Source of the DNA: Ilex aquifolium
Lineage: Eukaryota > Streptophyta > Magnoliopsida > Aquifoliales > Aquifoliaceae
NCBI GenBank assembly: GCA_951799425.1
Contig: OX637402.1
Location: 1,922,501 to 1,986,500, forward strand
Length of the DNA: 64,000 nucleotides
Direction: 5' to 3'
Shown here: positions 9,151 to 22,762 of the stretch, in pieces
How the letters are laid out: each line of letters opens with the position of its first letter
Numbering within the stretch: the stretch's first letter is position 1
Translations under genes and position numbers: made by a program
The notes under the pieces: generated by a model
Told to the model about the DNA's origin: nothing
The model's database searches: none
The model's input: the letters and a program-made list of their open reading frames with translations, nothing else

Positions 9151-10675
9151 GTCAAAATAATGATTCCATTGAATCCGGAAGGTCGAAAAATATTGGGAGT
9201 GGTAATATGGATGTATTGGAAGTTAGGAAGTGTCTCGGAGTTAAAATACACTTTAGCGAGAATTTGGGTAAAAATGGGTATTGAACACTACTTAGTGTTT
9301 TGGCCATAACTTTTTATCTTTAAGTCCAATTGATCTGAAATTTTTACAGTAGATAGTAGACATCTAGGGCTACAAAAGTATGTCTCATGAACATTTTCCA
9401 ATTCGACCTCTAAATGGGTCAAAACTGCATTGGAAGTTGAAACAAAAATCTGGCAGTCAAACCGTACCGGTACGCCGAACTCCAGTAGCTAAACCGTACC
9501 GGTACGCCCGATAAAGCCAGCCCGATCCGACTGCGGGTCTTTCTCCATTTCCTCCACTATAAATACATTTTGTCACCTCCTTAGCCTTCATTACACCACT
9601 CCAAACCCTAGAAAACATAAGAGAGGAAGAGAGAAAGAGAGAAACACAAGATCAAGAGAAAACAAGAGATTGAAGGGTTGATTCAAGATCAAAGCCCTAA
9701 TTTTTCCAAGAACATCAAGGTAGGGGTTTTCTCTCACTCACTTACATTGAGTCTAGGGTATTTATATATGTATGTTTTTGCTATCAATGGTATATATATG
9801 CTATAGAATCATCATCTCTTAGGCTTTTTGCAAAGATTACATTCTTAGGGTTTAATACCCATTAAATCTCTTTTCTAGCTTTAAAACCCTAGTTTTTGGG
9901 AGAGTGATGTATTTCTTCTTAAATGCTTCTTTATTATGAACTTCGAAAACCATAGTTGTTTGTGTGGGGTAGAAAAATGATGTTATTGTGATCTCATGTA
10001 TTTTCCTTGTTGGTTGGGGAATTGTTACATAATATATCTTGGGGATTTTGGAGAGATGCGTGTAAAATGATATAAATATTGGAACGGTATGCTTGGTTGG
10101 GTTGTTTGTGATGCCTTGAGGGTGAGAGGTTCCTTATAAGGATGCTAATGCCAAGAGAGGAGAGTATGTGATTTCCCTCAAGAGGTTCCTTATAAGGATG
10201 CTTGAGTTTGTGATGCCTTGAGGGTGAGAGGTTCCTTATAAGGATGTTCATGCCAAGAGAGGAGAGTATGTGATTTTCCTTAAGAAGTTCCTTATAAGGA
10301 TGCTTAAGAAACTAAGCCTTGAGGGTGAGAGGTTCCTTATAAGGATGCTCATGCCAAAAGAGGATTGTATGTAATTTTCCTCAAGAGGTTCCTTATAAGG
10401 ATGCTTGAGTAACCAAGCCTTGAGGGTGAGAGGTTCCTTATAAGGATGCTCATGCCAAAAGAGGACAATATTGTAACACCCCGAATTTTCTTTTATATAT
10501 TTATAGAGATATATATATATATAGTAAATAAAAAGTGTAAATATGTAGATATATGTAGTGGCATAAGAATAAACCGTAGGAATAAATGCTATGGAGACAA
10601 TTTGATTGGGAAGTTACGTGTCGAAGATGTTTAAACTTGGAAAGTGTGATTAGACAAGTTTCTAAAAGTTGTTAG
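9151..10675 (+). repeat. Satellite unit 7
   Basis: Length 1525 bp. TATA box at 9558, sub-repeat block 10110-10467, TGTAACACC at 10472. Unit 3 type, ending GTTGTTAGG. It directly repeats the type of unit 6. Confidence 0.97.
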
Positions 10676-12200
10676 GTCAAAATAATGATTCCATTGAATC
10701 CGGAAGGTCGAAAAACATTGGGAGTGGTAATATGGATGTATTGGAAGTTAGGAAGTGTCTCGGAGTTAAAATACACTTTAGCGAGAATTTGGGTAAAAAT
10801 GGGTATTGAACACTACTTAGTGTTTTGGCCATAACTTTTTATCTTTAAGTCCAATTGATCTGAAATTTTTACAGTAGATAGTAGACATCTAGGGCTACAA
10901 AAGTATGTCTCATGAACATTTTCCAACTCGACCTCTAAATGGGTCAAAACTGCATTGGAAGTTGAAACAAAAATCTGGCAGTCAAACCGTACCGGTACGC
11001 CGAACTCCAGTAGCTAAACCGTACCGGTACGCCCGATAAAGCCAGCCCGATCCGACTGCGGGTCTTTCTCCATTTCCTCCACTATAAATACATTTTGTCA
11101 CCTCCTTAGCCTTCATTACACCACTCCAAACCCTAGAAAACATAAGAGAGGAAGAGAGAAAAAGAGAAACACAAGATCAAGAGAAAACAAGAGATTGAAG
11201 GGTTGATTCAAGATCAAAGCCCTAATTTTTCCAAGAACATCAAGGTAGGGGTTTTCTCTCACTCACTTACATTGAGTCTAGGGTATTTATATATGTATTT
11301 TTTTGCTATCAATGGTATATATATGCTATAGAATCATCATCTCTTAGGCTTTTTGCAAAGATTACATTGTTAGGGTTTAATACCCATTAAATCTCTTTTC
11401 TAGCTTTAAAACCCTAGTTTTTGGGAGAGTGATGTATTTCTTCTTAAATGCTTCTTTATTATGAACTTCGAAAACCATAGTTGTTTGTGTGGGGTAGAAA
11501 AATGATGTTATTGTGATCTCATGTATTTTCCTTGTTGGTTGGGGAATTGTTACATAATATATCTTGGGGATTTTGGAGAGATGCGTGTAAAATGATATAA
11601 ATATTGGAACTGTATGCTTGGTTGGGTTGTTTGTGATGCCTTGAGGGTGAGAGGTTCCTTATAAGGATGCTCATGCCAAGAGAGGAAAGTATGTGATTTC
11701 CCTCAAGAGGTTCCTTATAAGGATGCTTGAGTTTGTGATGCCTTGAGGGTGAGAGGTTCCTTATAAGGATGTTCATGCCAAGAGAGGAGAGTATGTGATT
11801 TTCCTTAAGAAGTTCCTTATAAGGATGCTTAAGAAACTAAGCCTTGAGGGTGAGAGGTTCCTTATAAGGATGCTCATGCCAAAAGAGGATAGTATGTAAT
11901 TTTCCTCAAGAGGTTCCTTATAAGGATGCTTGAGTAACCAAGCCTTGAGGGTGAGAGGTTCCTTATAAGGATGCTCATGCCAAAAGAGGACAATATTGTA
12001 ACACCCCGAATTTTCTTTTATATATTTATAGAGATATATATATATATAGTAAATAAAAAGTGTAAATATGTAGATATATGTAGTGACATAAGAATAAACC
12101 GTAGGAATAAATGCTATGGAGACAATTTGATTGGGAAGTTACGTGTCGAAGATGTTTAAACTTGGAAAGGGTGATTAGACAAGTTTCTAAAAGTTGTTAG
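10676..12200 (+). repeat. Satellite unit 8
   Basis: Length 1525 bp. TATA box at 11083, sub-repeat block 11635-11992, TGTAACACC at 11997. Shares every private variant of unit 1 that I checked, including the T7 run, AACTGTATG and the GAGAAAAAGAG leader. Confidence 0.97.
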
Positions 12201-13722
12201 GTCAAAATAATGATTCCATTGAATCCGGAAGGTCGAAAAACATTGGGAGTGGTAATATGGATGTATTGGAAGTTAGGAAGTGTCTCGGAGTTAAAATACA
12301 CTTTAGCGAGAATTTGGGTAAAAATGGGTATTGAACACTACTTAGTGTTTTGGCCATAACTGTTTATCTTTAAGTCCAATTGATCTGAAATTTTTACAGT
12401 AGAGAGTAGACATCTAGGGCTACAAAAGTAAGTCTCATGAACATTTTCCAATTCGACCTCTAAATGGGTCAAAATTGCATTGGAAGTTGAAACAAAAATC
12501 TGGCAGTCAACCGTACCGGTACGCCGAACTCCAGTAGCTAAACCGTACCGGTACGCCCGATAAAGCCAGCCCGATCCGACTGCGGGTCTTTCTCCATTTC
12601 CTCCACTATAAATACATTTTTTCACCTCCTTAGCCTTCATTACACCACTCCAAACCCTAGAAAACATAAGAGAGGAAGAGAGAAAGAGAGAAACACAAGA
12701 TCAAGAGAAAACAAGAGATTGAAGGGTTGATTCAAGATCAAAGCCCTAATTTTTCCAAGAACATCAAGGTAGGGGTTTTCTCTCACTCACTTACATTGAG
12801 TCTAGGGTATTTATATATGTATGTTTTTGCTATCAATGGTATATATATGCTATAGAATCATCATCTCTTAGGCTTTTTGCAAAGATTACATTCTTAGGGT
12901 TTAATACCCATTAAATCTCTTTTCTAGCTTTAAAACCCTAGTTTTTGGGAGAGTGATGTATTTCTTCTTAAATGCTTCTTTATTATGAACTTCGAAAACC
13001 ATAGTTGTTTGTGTGGGGTAGAAAAATGATGTTATTGTGATCTCATGTATTTTCCTTGTTGGTTGGGGAATTGTTACATAATATATCTTGGGGATTTTGG
13101 AGAGATGCGTGTAAAATGATATAAATATTGGAACGGTATGCTTGGTTGGGTTGTTTGTGATGCCTTGAGGGTGAGAGGTTCCTTATAAGGATGTTCATGC
13201 CAAGAGAGGAGAGTATGTGATTTCCCTCAAGAGGTTCCTTATAAGGATGCTTGAGTTTGTGATGCCTTGAGGGTGAGAGGTTCCTTATAAGGATGTTCAT
13301 GCCAAGAGAGGAGAGTATGTGATTTTCCTTAAGAAGTTCCTTATAAGGATGCTTAAGAAACTAAGCCTTGAGGGTGAGAGGTTCCTTATAAGGATGCTCA
13401 TGCCAAAAGAGGATAGTATGTACTTTTCCTCAAGAGGTTCCTTATAAGGATGCTTGAGTAACCAAGCCTTGAGGGTGAGAGGTTTCTTATAAGGATGCTC
13501 ATGCCAAAAGAGGACAATATTGTAACACCCCGAATTTTCTTTTATATATTTATAGAGATATATATATATAGTAAATAAAAAGTGTAAATATGTAGATATA
13601 TGTAGTGACATAAGAATAAACCGTAGGAATAAATGCTATGGAGACAATTTGATTGGGAAGTTACGTGTCGAAGATGTTTAAACTTGGAAAGGGTGATTAG
13701 ACAAGTTTCTAAAAGTTTGTAG
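12201..13722 (+). repeat. Satellite unit 9 (chimeric)
   Basis: Length 1522 bp. TATA box at 12607, sub-repeat block 13159-13516, TGTAACACC at 13521. Head matches unit 2 up to about position 12470. After that it becomes a new class: 1-nt loss giving TCAACCG, TTTTTTCACC after the TATA box, (AT)6, and a mutated last CArG motif (TCTTATAAGG). Confidence 0.97.
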
Positions 13723-15247
13723 GTCAAAATAATGATTCCATTGAATCCGGAAGGTCGAAAAACATTGGGAGTGGTAATATGGATGTATTGGAAGTTAGGA
13801 AGTGTCTCGGAGTTAAAATACACTTTAGCGAGAATTTGGGTAAAAATGGGTATTGAACACTACTTAGTGTTTTGGCCATAACTTTTTATCTTTAAGTCCA
13901 ATTGATCTGAAATTTTTACAGTAGATAGTAGACATCTAGGGTTACAAAAGTATGTCTCATGAACATTTTCCAATTCGACCTCTAAATGGGTCAAAACTGC
14001 ATTGGAAGTTGAAACAAAAATCTGGCAGTCAAACCGTACCGGTACGCCGAACTCCAGTAGCTAAACCGTACCGGTACGCCCGATAAAGCCAGCCCGATCC
14101 GACTGCGGGTCTTTCTCCATTTCCTCCACTATAAATACATTTTGTCACCTCCTTAGCCTTCATTACACCACTCCAAACCCTAGAAAACATAAGAGAGGAA
14201 GAGAGAAAGAGAGAAACACAAGATCAAGAGAAAACAAGAGATTGAAGGGTTGATTCAAGATCAAAGCCCTAATTTTTCCAAGAACATCAAGGTAGGGGTT
14301 TTCTCTCACTCACTTACATTGAGTCTAGGGTATTTATATATGTATGTTTTTGCTATCAATGGTATATATATGCTATAGAATCATCATCTCTTAGGCTTTT
14401 TGCAAAGATTACATTCTTAGGGTTTAATACCCATTAAATCTCTTTTCTAGCTTTAAAACCCTAGTTTTTGGGAGAGTGATGTATTTCTTCTTAAATGCTT
14501 CTTTATTATGAACTTCGAAAACCATAGTTGTTTGTGTGGGGTAGAAAAATGATGTTATTGTGATCTCATGTATTTTCCTTGTTGGTTGGGGAATTGTTAC
14601 ATAATATATCTTGGGGATTTTGGAGAGATGCGTGTAAAATGATATAAATATTGGAACGGTATGCTTGGTTGGGTTGTTTGTGATGCCTTGAGGGTGAGAG
14701 GTTCCTTATAAGGATGCTCATGCCAAGAGAGGAGAGTATGTGATTTCCCTCAAGAGGTTCCTTATAAGGATGCTTGAGTTTGTGATGCCTTGAGGGTGAG
14801 AGGTTCCTTATAAGGATGTTCATGCCAAGAGAGGAGAGTATGTGATTTTCCTTAAGAGGTTCCTTATAAGGATGCTTAAGAAACTAAGCCTTGAGGGTGA
14901 GAGGTTCCTTATAAGGATGCTCATGCCAAAAGAGGATAGTATGTAATTTTCCTCAAGAGGTTCCTTATAAGGATGCTTGAGTAACCAAGCCTTGAGGGTG
15001 AGAGGTTCCTTATAAGGATGCTCATGCCAAAAGAGGACAATATTGTAACACCCCGAATTTTCTTTTATATATTTATAGAGATATATATATATATAGTAAA
15101 TAAAAAGTGTAAATATGTAGATATATGTAGTGACATAAGAATAAACCCTAGGAATAAATGCTATGGAGACAATTTGATTGGGAAGTTACGTGTCGAAGAT
15201 GTTTAAACTTGGAAAGGGTGATTAGACAAGTTTCTAAAAGTTTGTAG
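13723..15247 (+). repeat. Satellite unit 10
   Basis: Length 1525 bp. TATA box at 14130, sub-repeat block 14682-15039, TGTAACACC at 15044. Unit 5 type: AGGGTTAC in the head, AAACCCTAGG in the tail. Confidence 0.97.
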
Positions 15248-16774
15248 GTCAAAATAATGATTCCATTGAATCCGGAAGGTCGAAAAATATTGGGAGTGGT
15301 AATATGGATGTATTGGAAGTTAGGAAGTGTCTCGGAGTTAAAATACACTTTAGCGAGAATTTGGGTAAAAATGGGTATTGAACACTACTTAGTGTTTTGG
15401 CCATAACTTTTTATCTTTAAGTCCAATTGATCTGAAATTTTTACAGTAGATAGTAGACATCTAGGGCTACAAAAGTATGTCTCATGAACATTTTCCAATT
15501 CGACCTCTAAATGGGTCAAAACTGCATTGGAAGTTGAAACAAAAATCTGGCAGTCAAACCGTACCGGTACGCCGAACTCCAGTAGCTAAACCGTACCGGT
15601 ACGCCCGATAAAGCCAGCCCGATCCGACTGCGGGTCTTTCTCCATTTCCTCCACTATAAATACATTTTGTCACCTCCTTAGCCTTCATTACACCACTCCA
15701 AACCCTAGAAAACATAAGAGAGGAAGAGAGAAAGAGAGAAACACAAGATCAAGAGAAAACAAGAGATTGAAGGGTTGATTCAAGATCAAAGCCCTAATTT
15801 TTCCAAGAACATCAAGGTAGGGGTTTTCTCTCACTCACTTACATTGAGTCTAGGGTATTTATATATGTATGTTTTTGCTATCAATGGTATATATATGCTA
15901 TAGAATCATCATCTCTTAGGCTTTTTGCAAAGATTACATTCTTAGGGTTTAATACCCATTAAATCTCTTTTCTAGCTTTAAAACCCTAGTTTTTGGGAGA
16001 GTGATGTATTTCTTCTTAAATGCTTCTTTATTATGAACTTCGAAAACCATAGTTGTTTGTGTGGGGTAGAAAAATAATGTTATTGTGATCTCATGTATTT
16101 TCCTTGTTGGTTGGGGAATTGTTACATAATATATCTTGGGGATTTTGGAGAGATGCGTGTAAAATGATATAAATATTGGAACGGTATGCTTGGTTGGGTT
16201 GTTTGTGATGCCTTGAGGGTGAGAGGTTCCTTATAAGGATGCTAATGCCAAGAGAGGAGAGTATGTGATTTCCCTCAAGAGGTTCCTTATAAGGATGCTT
16301 GAGTTTGTGATGCCTTGAGGGTGAGAGGTTCCTTATAAGGATGTTCATGCCAAGAGAGGAGAGTATGTGATTTTCCTTAAGAAGTTCCTTATAAGGATGC
16401 TTAAGAAACTAAGCCTTGAGGGTGAGAGGTTCCTTATAAGGATGCTCATGCCAAAAGAGGATTGTATGTAATTTTCCTCAAGAGGTTCCTTATAAGGATG
16501 CTTGAGTAACCAAGCCTTGAGGGTGAGAGGTTCCTTATAAGGATGCTCATGCCAAAAGAGGACAATATTGTAACACCCCGAATTTTCTTTTATATATTTA
16601 TAGAGATATATATATATATATAGTAAATAAAAAGTGTAAATATGTAGATATATGTAGTGGCATAAGAATAAACCGTAGGAATAAATGCTATGGAGACAAT
16701 TTGATTGGGAAGTTACGTGTCGAAGATGTTTAAACTTGGAAAGTGTGATTAGACAAGTTTCTAAAAGTTGTTAG
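15248..16774 (+). repeat. Satellite unit 11
   Basis: Length 1527 bp, the longest unit, because the dinucleotide tract is (AT)8. TATA box at 15655, sub-repeat block 16207-16564, TGTAACACC at 16569. Otherwise unit 3 type. Confidence 0.97.
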
Positions 16775-18297
16775 GTCAAAATAATGATTCCATTGAATCC
16801 GGAAGGTCGAAAAACATTGGGAGTGGTAATATGGATGTATTGGAAGTTAGGAAGTGTCTCGGAGTTAAAATACACTTTAGCGAGAATTTGGGTAAAAATG
16901 GGTATTGAACACTACTTAGTGTTTTGGCCATAACTTTTTATCTTTAAGTCCAATTGATCTGAAATTTTTACAGTAGATAGTAGACATCTAGGGCTACAAA
17001 AGTAAGTCTCATGAACATTTTCCAACTCGACCTCTAAATGGGTCAAAACTGCATTGGAAGTTGAAACAAAAATCTGGCAGTCAAACCGTACTGGTACGCC
17101 GAACTCCAGTAGCTAAACCGTACCGGTACGCCCGATAAAGCCAGCCCGATCCGACTGCGGGTCTTTCTCCATTTCCTCCACTATAAATACATTTTGTCAC
17201 CTCCTTAGCCTTCATTACACCACTCCAAACCCTAGAAAACATAAGAGAGGAAGAGAGAAAGAGAGAAACACAAGATCAAGAGAAAACAAGAGATTGAAGG
17301 GTTGATTCAAGATCAAAGCCCTAATTTTTCCAAGAACATCAAGGTAGGGGTTTTCTCTCACTCACTTACATTGAGTCTAGGGTATTTATATATGTATGTT
17401 TTTGCTATCAATGGTATATATATGCTATAGAATCATCATCTCTTAGGCTTTTTGCAAAGATTACATTGTTAGGGTTTAATACCCATTAAATCTCTTTTCT
17501 AGCTTTAAAACCCTAGTTTTTGGGAGAGTGATGTATTTCTTCTTAAATGCTTCTTTATTATGAACTTCGAAAACCATAGTTGTTTGTGTGGGGTAGAAAA
17601 ATGATGTTATTGTGATCTCATGTATTTTCCTTGTTGGTTGGGGAATTGTTACATAATATATCTTGGGGATTTTGGAGAGATGCGTGTAAAATGATATAAA
17701 TATTGGAACGGTATGCTTGGTTGGGTTGTTTGTGATGTCTTGAGGGTGAGAGGTTCCTTATAAGGATGCTCATGCCAAGAGAGGAGAGTATGTGATTTCC
17801 CTCAAGAGGTTCCTTATAAGGATGCTTGAGTTTGTGATGCCTTGAGGGTGAGAGGTTCCTTATAAGGATGTTCATGCCAAGAGAGGAGAGTATGTGATTT
17901 TCCTTAAGAGGTTCCTTATAAGGATGCTTAAGAAACTAAGCCTTGAGGGTGAGAGGTTCCTTATAAGGATGCTCATGCCAAAAGAGGATAGTATGTAATT
18001 TTCCTCAAGAGGTTCCTTATAAGGATGCTTGAGTAACCAAGCCTTGAGGGTGAGAGGTTCCTTATAAGGATGCTCATGCCAAAAGAGGACAATATTGTAA
18101 CACCCCGAATTTTCTTTTATATATTTATAGAGATATATATATATAGTAAATAAAAAGTGTAAATATGTAGATATATGTAGTGACATAAGAATAAACCCTA
18201 GGAATAAATGCTATGGAGACAATTTGATTGGGAAGTTACGTGTCGAAGATGTTTAAACTTGGAAAGGGTGATTAGACAAGTTTCTAAAAGTTTGTAG
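16775..18297 (+). repeat. Satellite unit 12
   Basis: Length 1523 bp. TATA box at 17182, sub-repeat block 17734-18091, TGTAACACC at 18096. The first 12-bp palindrome is broken (CGTACTGGTACG). (AT)6 tract; tail AAACCCTAGG. Last unit whose upstream junction is GTTGTTAGG. Confidence 0.97.
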
Positions 18298-19819
18298 GTC
18301 AAAATAATGATTCCATTGAATCCGGAAGGTCGAAAAATATTGGGAGTGGTAATATGGATGTATTGGAAGTTAGGAAGTGTCTCGGAGTTAAAATACACTT
18401 TAGCGAGAATTTGGGTAAAAATGGGTATTGAACACTACTTAGTGTTTTGGCCATAACTTTTTATCTTTAAGTCCAATTGATCTGAAATTTTTACAGTACA
18501 TAGTAGACATCTAGGGCTACAAAAGTATGTCTCATGAACATTTTCCAATTCGACCTCTAAATGGGTCAAAACTGCATTGGAAGTTGAAACAAAAATCTGG
18601 CAGTCAACCGTACCGGTACGCCGAACTCCAGTAGCTAAACCGTACCGGTACGCCCGATAAAGCCAGCCCGATCCGACTGCGGGTCTTTCTCCATTTCCTC
18701 CACTATAAATACATTTTTTCACCTCCTTAGCCTTCATTACACCACTCCAAACCCTAGAAAACATAAGAGAGGAAGAGAGAAAGAGAGAAACACAAGATCA
18801 AGAGAAAACAAGAGATTGAAGGGTTGATTCAAGATCAAAGCCCTAATTTTTCCAAGAACATCAAGGTAGGGGTTTTCTCTCACTCACTTACATTGAGTCT
18901 AGGGTATTTATATATGTATGTTTTTGCTATCAATGGTATATATATGCTATAGAATCATCATCTCTTAGGCTTTTTGCAAAGATTACATTGTTAGGGTTTA
19001 ATACCCATTAAATCTCTTTTCTAGCTTTAAAACCCTAGTTTTTGGGAGAATGATGTATTTCTTCTTAAATGCTTCTTTATTATGAACTTCGAAAACCATA
19101 GTTGTTTGTGTGGGGTAGAAAAATGATGTTATTGTGATCTCATGTATTTTCCTTGTTGGTTGGGGAATTGTTACATAATATATCTTGGGGATTTTGGAGA
19201 GATGCGTGTAAAATGATATAAATATTGGAACGGTATGCTTGGTTGGGTTGTTTGTGATGCCTTGAGGGTGAGAGGTTCCTTATAAGGATGCTCATGCCAA
19301 GAGAGGAGAGTATGTGATTTCCCTCAAGAGGTTCCTTATAAGGATGCTTGAGTTTGTGATGCCTTGAGGGTGAGAGGTTCCTTATAAGGATGTTCATGCC
19401 AAGAGAGGAGAGTATGTGATTTTCCTTAAGAAGTTCCTTATAAGGATGCTTAAGAAACTAAGCCTTGAGGGTGAGAGGTTCCTTATAAGGATGCTCATGC
19501 CAAAAGAGGATAGTATGTAATTTTCCTCAAGAGGTTCCTTATAAGGATGCTTGAGTAACCAAGCCTTGAGGGTGAGAGGTTTCTTATAAGGATGCTCATG
19601 CCAAAAGAGGACAATATTGTAACACCCCGAATTTTCTTTTATATATTTATAGAGATATATATATATAGTAAATAAAAAGTGTAAATATGTAGATATATGT
19701 AGTGACATAAGAATAAACCCTAGGAATAAATGCTATGGAGACAATTTGATTGGGAAGTTACGTGTCGAAGATGTTTAAACTTGTAAAGGGTGATTAGACA
19801 AGTTTCTAAAAGTTTGTAG
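18298..19819 (+). repeat. Satellite unit 13
   Basis: Length 1522 bp. TATA box at 18704, sub-repeat block 19256-19613, TGTAACACC at 19618. TCAACCG and TTTTTTCACC class, with GTACATAG and a mutated last CArG motif; tail CTTGTAAAGG. Confidence 0.97.
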
Positions 19820-21342
19820 GTCAAAATAATGATTCCATTGAATCCGGAAGGTCGAAAAACATTGGGAGTGGTAATATGGATGTATTGGAAGTTAGGAAGT
19901 GTCTCGGAGTTAAAATACACTTTAGCGAGAATTTGGGTAAAAATGGGTATTGAACACTACTTAGTGTTTTGGCCATAACTTTTTATCTTTAAGTCCAATT
20001 GATCTGAAATTTTTACAGTACATAGTAGACATCTAGGGCTACAAAAGTATGTCTCATGAACATTTTCCAATTCGACCTCTAAATGGGTCAAAACTGCATT
20101 GGAAGTTGAAACAAAAATCTGGCAGTCAAACCGTACCGGTACGCCGAACTCCAGTAGCTAAACCGTACCGGTACGCCCGATAAAGCCAGCCCGATCCGAC
20201 TGCGGGTCTTTCTCCATTTCCTCCACTATAAATACATTTTTTCACCTCCTTAGCCTTCATTACACCACTCCAAACCCTAGAAAACATAAGAGAGGAAGAG
20301 AGAAAGAGAGAAACACAAGATCAAGAGAAAACAAGAGATTGAAGGGTTGATTCAAGATCAAAGCCCTAATTTTTCCAAGAACATCAAGGTAGGGGTTTTC
20401 TCTCACTCACTTACATTGAGTCTAGGGTATTTATATATGTATGTTTTTGCTATCAATGGTATATATATGCTATAGAATCATCATCTCTTAGGCTTTTTGC
20501 AAAGATTACATTGTTAGGGTTTAATACCCATTAAATCTCTTTTCTAGCTTTAAAACCCTAGTTTTTGGGAGAGTGATGTATTTCTTCTTAAATGCTTCTT
20601 TTTTATGAACTTCGAAAATCATAGTTGTTTGTGTGGGGTAGAAAAATGATGTTATTGTGATCTCATGTATTTTCCTTGTTGGTTGGGGAATTGTTACATA
20701 ATATATCTTGGGGATTTTGGAGAGATGCGTGTAAAATGATATAAATATTGGAACGGTATGCTTGGTTGGGTTGTTTGTGATGCCTTGAGGGTGAGAGGTT
20801 CCTTATAAGGATGCTCATGCCAAGAGAGGAGAGTATGTGATTTCCCTCAAGAGGTTCCTTATAAGGATGCTTGAGTTTGTGATGCCTTGAGGGTGAGAGG
20901 TTCCTTATAAGGATGTTCATGCCAAGAGAGGAGAGTATGTGATTTTCCTTAAGAGGTTCCTTATAAGGATGCTTAAGAAACTAAGCCTTGAGGGTGAGAG
21001 GTTCCTTATAAGGATGCTCATGCCAAAAGAGGATAGTATGTAATTTTCCTCAAGAGGTTCCTTATAAGGATGCTTGAGTAACCAAGCCTTGAGGGTGAGA
21101 GGTTCCTTATAAGGATGCTCATGCCAAAAGAGGACAATATTGTAACACCCCGAATTTTCTTTTATATATTTATAGAGATATATATATATAGTAAATAAAA
21201 AGTGTAAATATGTAGATATATGTAGTGACATAAGAATAAACCCTAGGAATAAATGCTATGGAGACAATTTGATTGGGAAGTTACGTGTCGAAGATGTTTA
21301 AACTTGGAAAGGGTGATTAGACAAGTTTCTAAAAGTTTGTAG
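19820..21342 (+). repeat. Satellite unit 14
   Basis: Length 1523 bp. TATA box at 20227, sub-repeat block 20779-21136, TGTAACACC at 21141. Combines TCAAACCG with TTTTTTCACC, which are otherwise on different unit classes here, so it is probably recombinant. Confidence 0.97.
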
Positions 21343-22762
21343 GTCAAAATAATGATTCCATTGAATCCGGAAGGTCGAAAAATATTGGGAGTGGTAATAT
21401 GGATGTATTGGAAGTTAGGAAGTGTCTCGGAGTTAAAATACACTTTAGCGAGAATTTGGGTAAAAATGGGTATTGAACACTACTTAGTGTTTTGGCCATA
21501 ACTTTTTATCTTTAAGTCCAATTGATCTGAAATTTTTACAGTACATAGTAGACATCTAGGGCTACAAAAGTATGTCTCATGAACATTTTCCAATTCGACC
21601 TCTAAATGGGTCAAAACTGCATTGGAAGTTGAAACAAAAATCTGGCAGTCAACCGTACCGGTACGCCGAACTCCAGTAGCTAAACCGTACCGGTACGCCC
21701 GATAAAGCCAGCCCGATCCGACTGCGGGTCTTTCTCCATTTCCTCCACTATAAATACATTTTTTCACCTCCTTAGCCTTCATTACACCACTCCAAACCCT
21801 AGAAAACATAAGAGAGGAAGAGAGAAAGAGAGAAACACAAGATCAAGAGAAAACAAGAGATTGAAGGGTTGATTCAAGATCAAAGCCCTAATTTTTCCAA
21901 GAACATCAAGGTAGGGGTTTTCTCTCACTCACTTACATTGAGTCTAGGGTATTTATATATGTATGTTTTTGCTATCAATGGTATATATATGCTATAGAAT
22001 CATCATCTCTTAGGCTTTTTGCAAAGATTACATTGTTAGGGTTTAATACCCATTAAATCTCTTTTCTAGCTTTAAAACCCTAGTTTTTGGGAGAGTGATG
22101 TATTTCTTCTTAAATGCTTCTTTTTTATGAACTTCGAAAACCATAGTTGTTTGTGTGGGGTAGAAAAATGATGTTATTGTGATCTCATGTATTTTCCTTG
22201 TTGGTTGGGGAATTGTTACATAATATATCTTGGGGATTTTGGAGAGATGCGTGTAAAATGATATAAATATTGGAACGGTATGCTTGGTTGGGTTGTTTGT
22301 GATGCCTTGAGGGTGAGAGGTTCCTTATAAGGATGTTCATGCCAAGAGAGGAGAGTATGTGATTTTCCTTAAGAAGTTCCTTATAAGGATGCTTAAGAAA
22401 CTAAGCCTTGAGGGTGAGAGGTTCCTTATAAGGATGCTCATGCCAAAAGAGGATAGTATGTAATTTTCCTCAAGAGGTTCCTTATAAGGATGCTTGAGTA
22501 ACCAAGCCTTGAGGGTGAGAGGTTCCTTATAAGGATGCTCATGCCAAAAGAGGACAATATTGTAACACCCCGAATTTTCTTTTATATATTTATAGAGATA
22601 TATATATATAGTAAATAAAAAGTGTAAATATGTAGATATATGTAGTGACATAAGAATAAACCCTAGGAATAAATGCTATGGAGACAATTTGATTGGGAAG
22701 TTACGTGTCGAAGATGTTTAAACTTGGAAAGGGTGATTAGACAAGTTTCTAAAAGTTTGTAG
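21343..22762 (+). repeat. Satellite unit 15, short by one sub-repeat
   Basis: Length 1420 bp, 102 bp less than its 1522-bp neighbour. TATA box at 21749, sub-repeat block only 22301-22556, TGTAACACC at 22561. The start of sub-repeat A is fused to sub-repeat B at its GATGTTCATG variant, so exactly one 102-bp period is missing. Confidence 0.97.

Larger units (their letters stand above)
1..10675 (+). repeat. Seven-unit block; its first unit recurs at 10676
   Basis: Unit 1 and unit 8 share all private variants I checked at a spacing of 10675 bp (7 x 1525). Unit 2 and unit 9 agree for only about 270 bp more. Inside the block, units 2-3 and 5-6 show a nested 4575-bp (3-unit) period. Confidence 0.75.

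Noticed and set aside
12338..12667. 109-residue (and 79/87/92-residue) antisense open frames over the promoter
   Set aside because: They run antisense through the TATA box and palindromes, change length with every small indel (TCAA(A)CCG, leader deletions), and match no family I recognise.
13297..13611. 104-residue antisense open frame over sub-repeats and AT tract
   Set aside because: Present only in (AT)6 units, so it is an effect of tract length.
13542..13823. 66/91/93-residue antisense open frames starting MYFNSETLPNF
   Set aside because: Their ends vary with the AT tract and junction variants; the carboxyl part is translated dinucleotide repeat.
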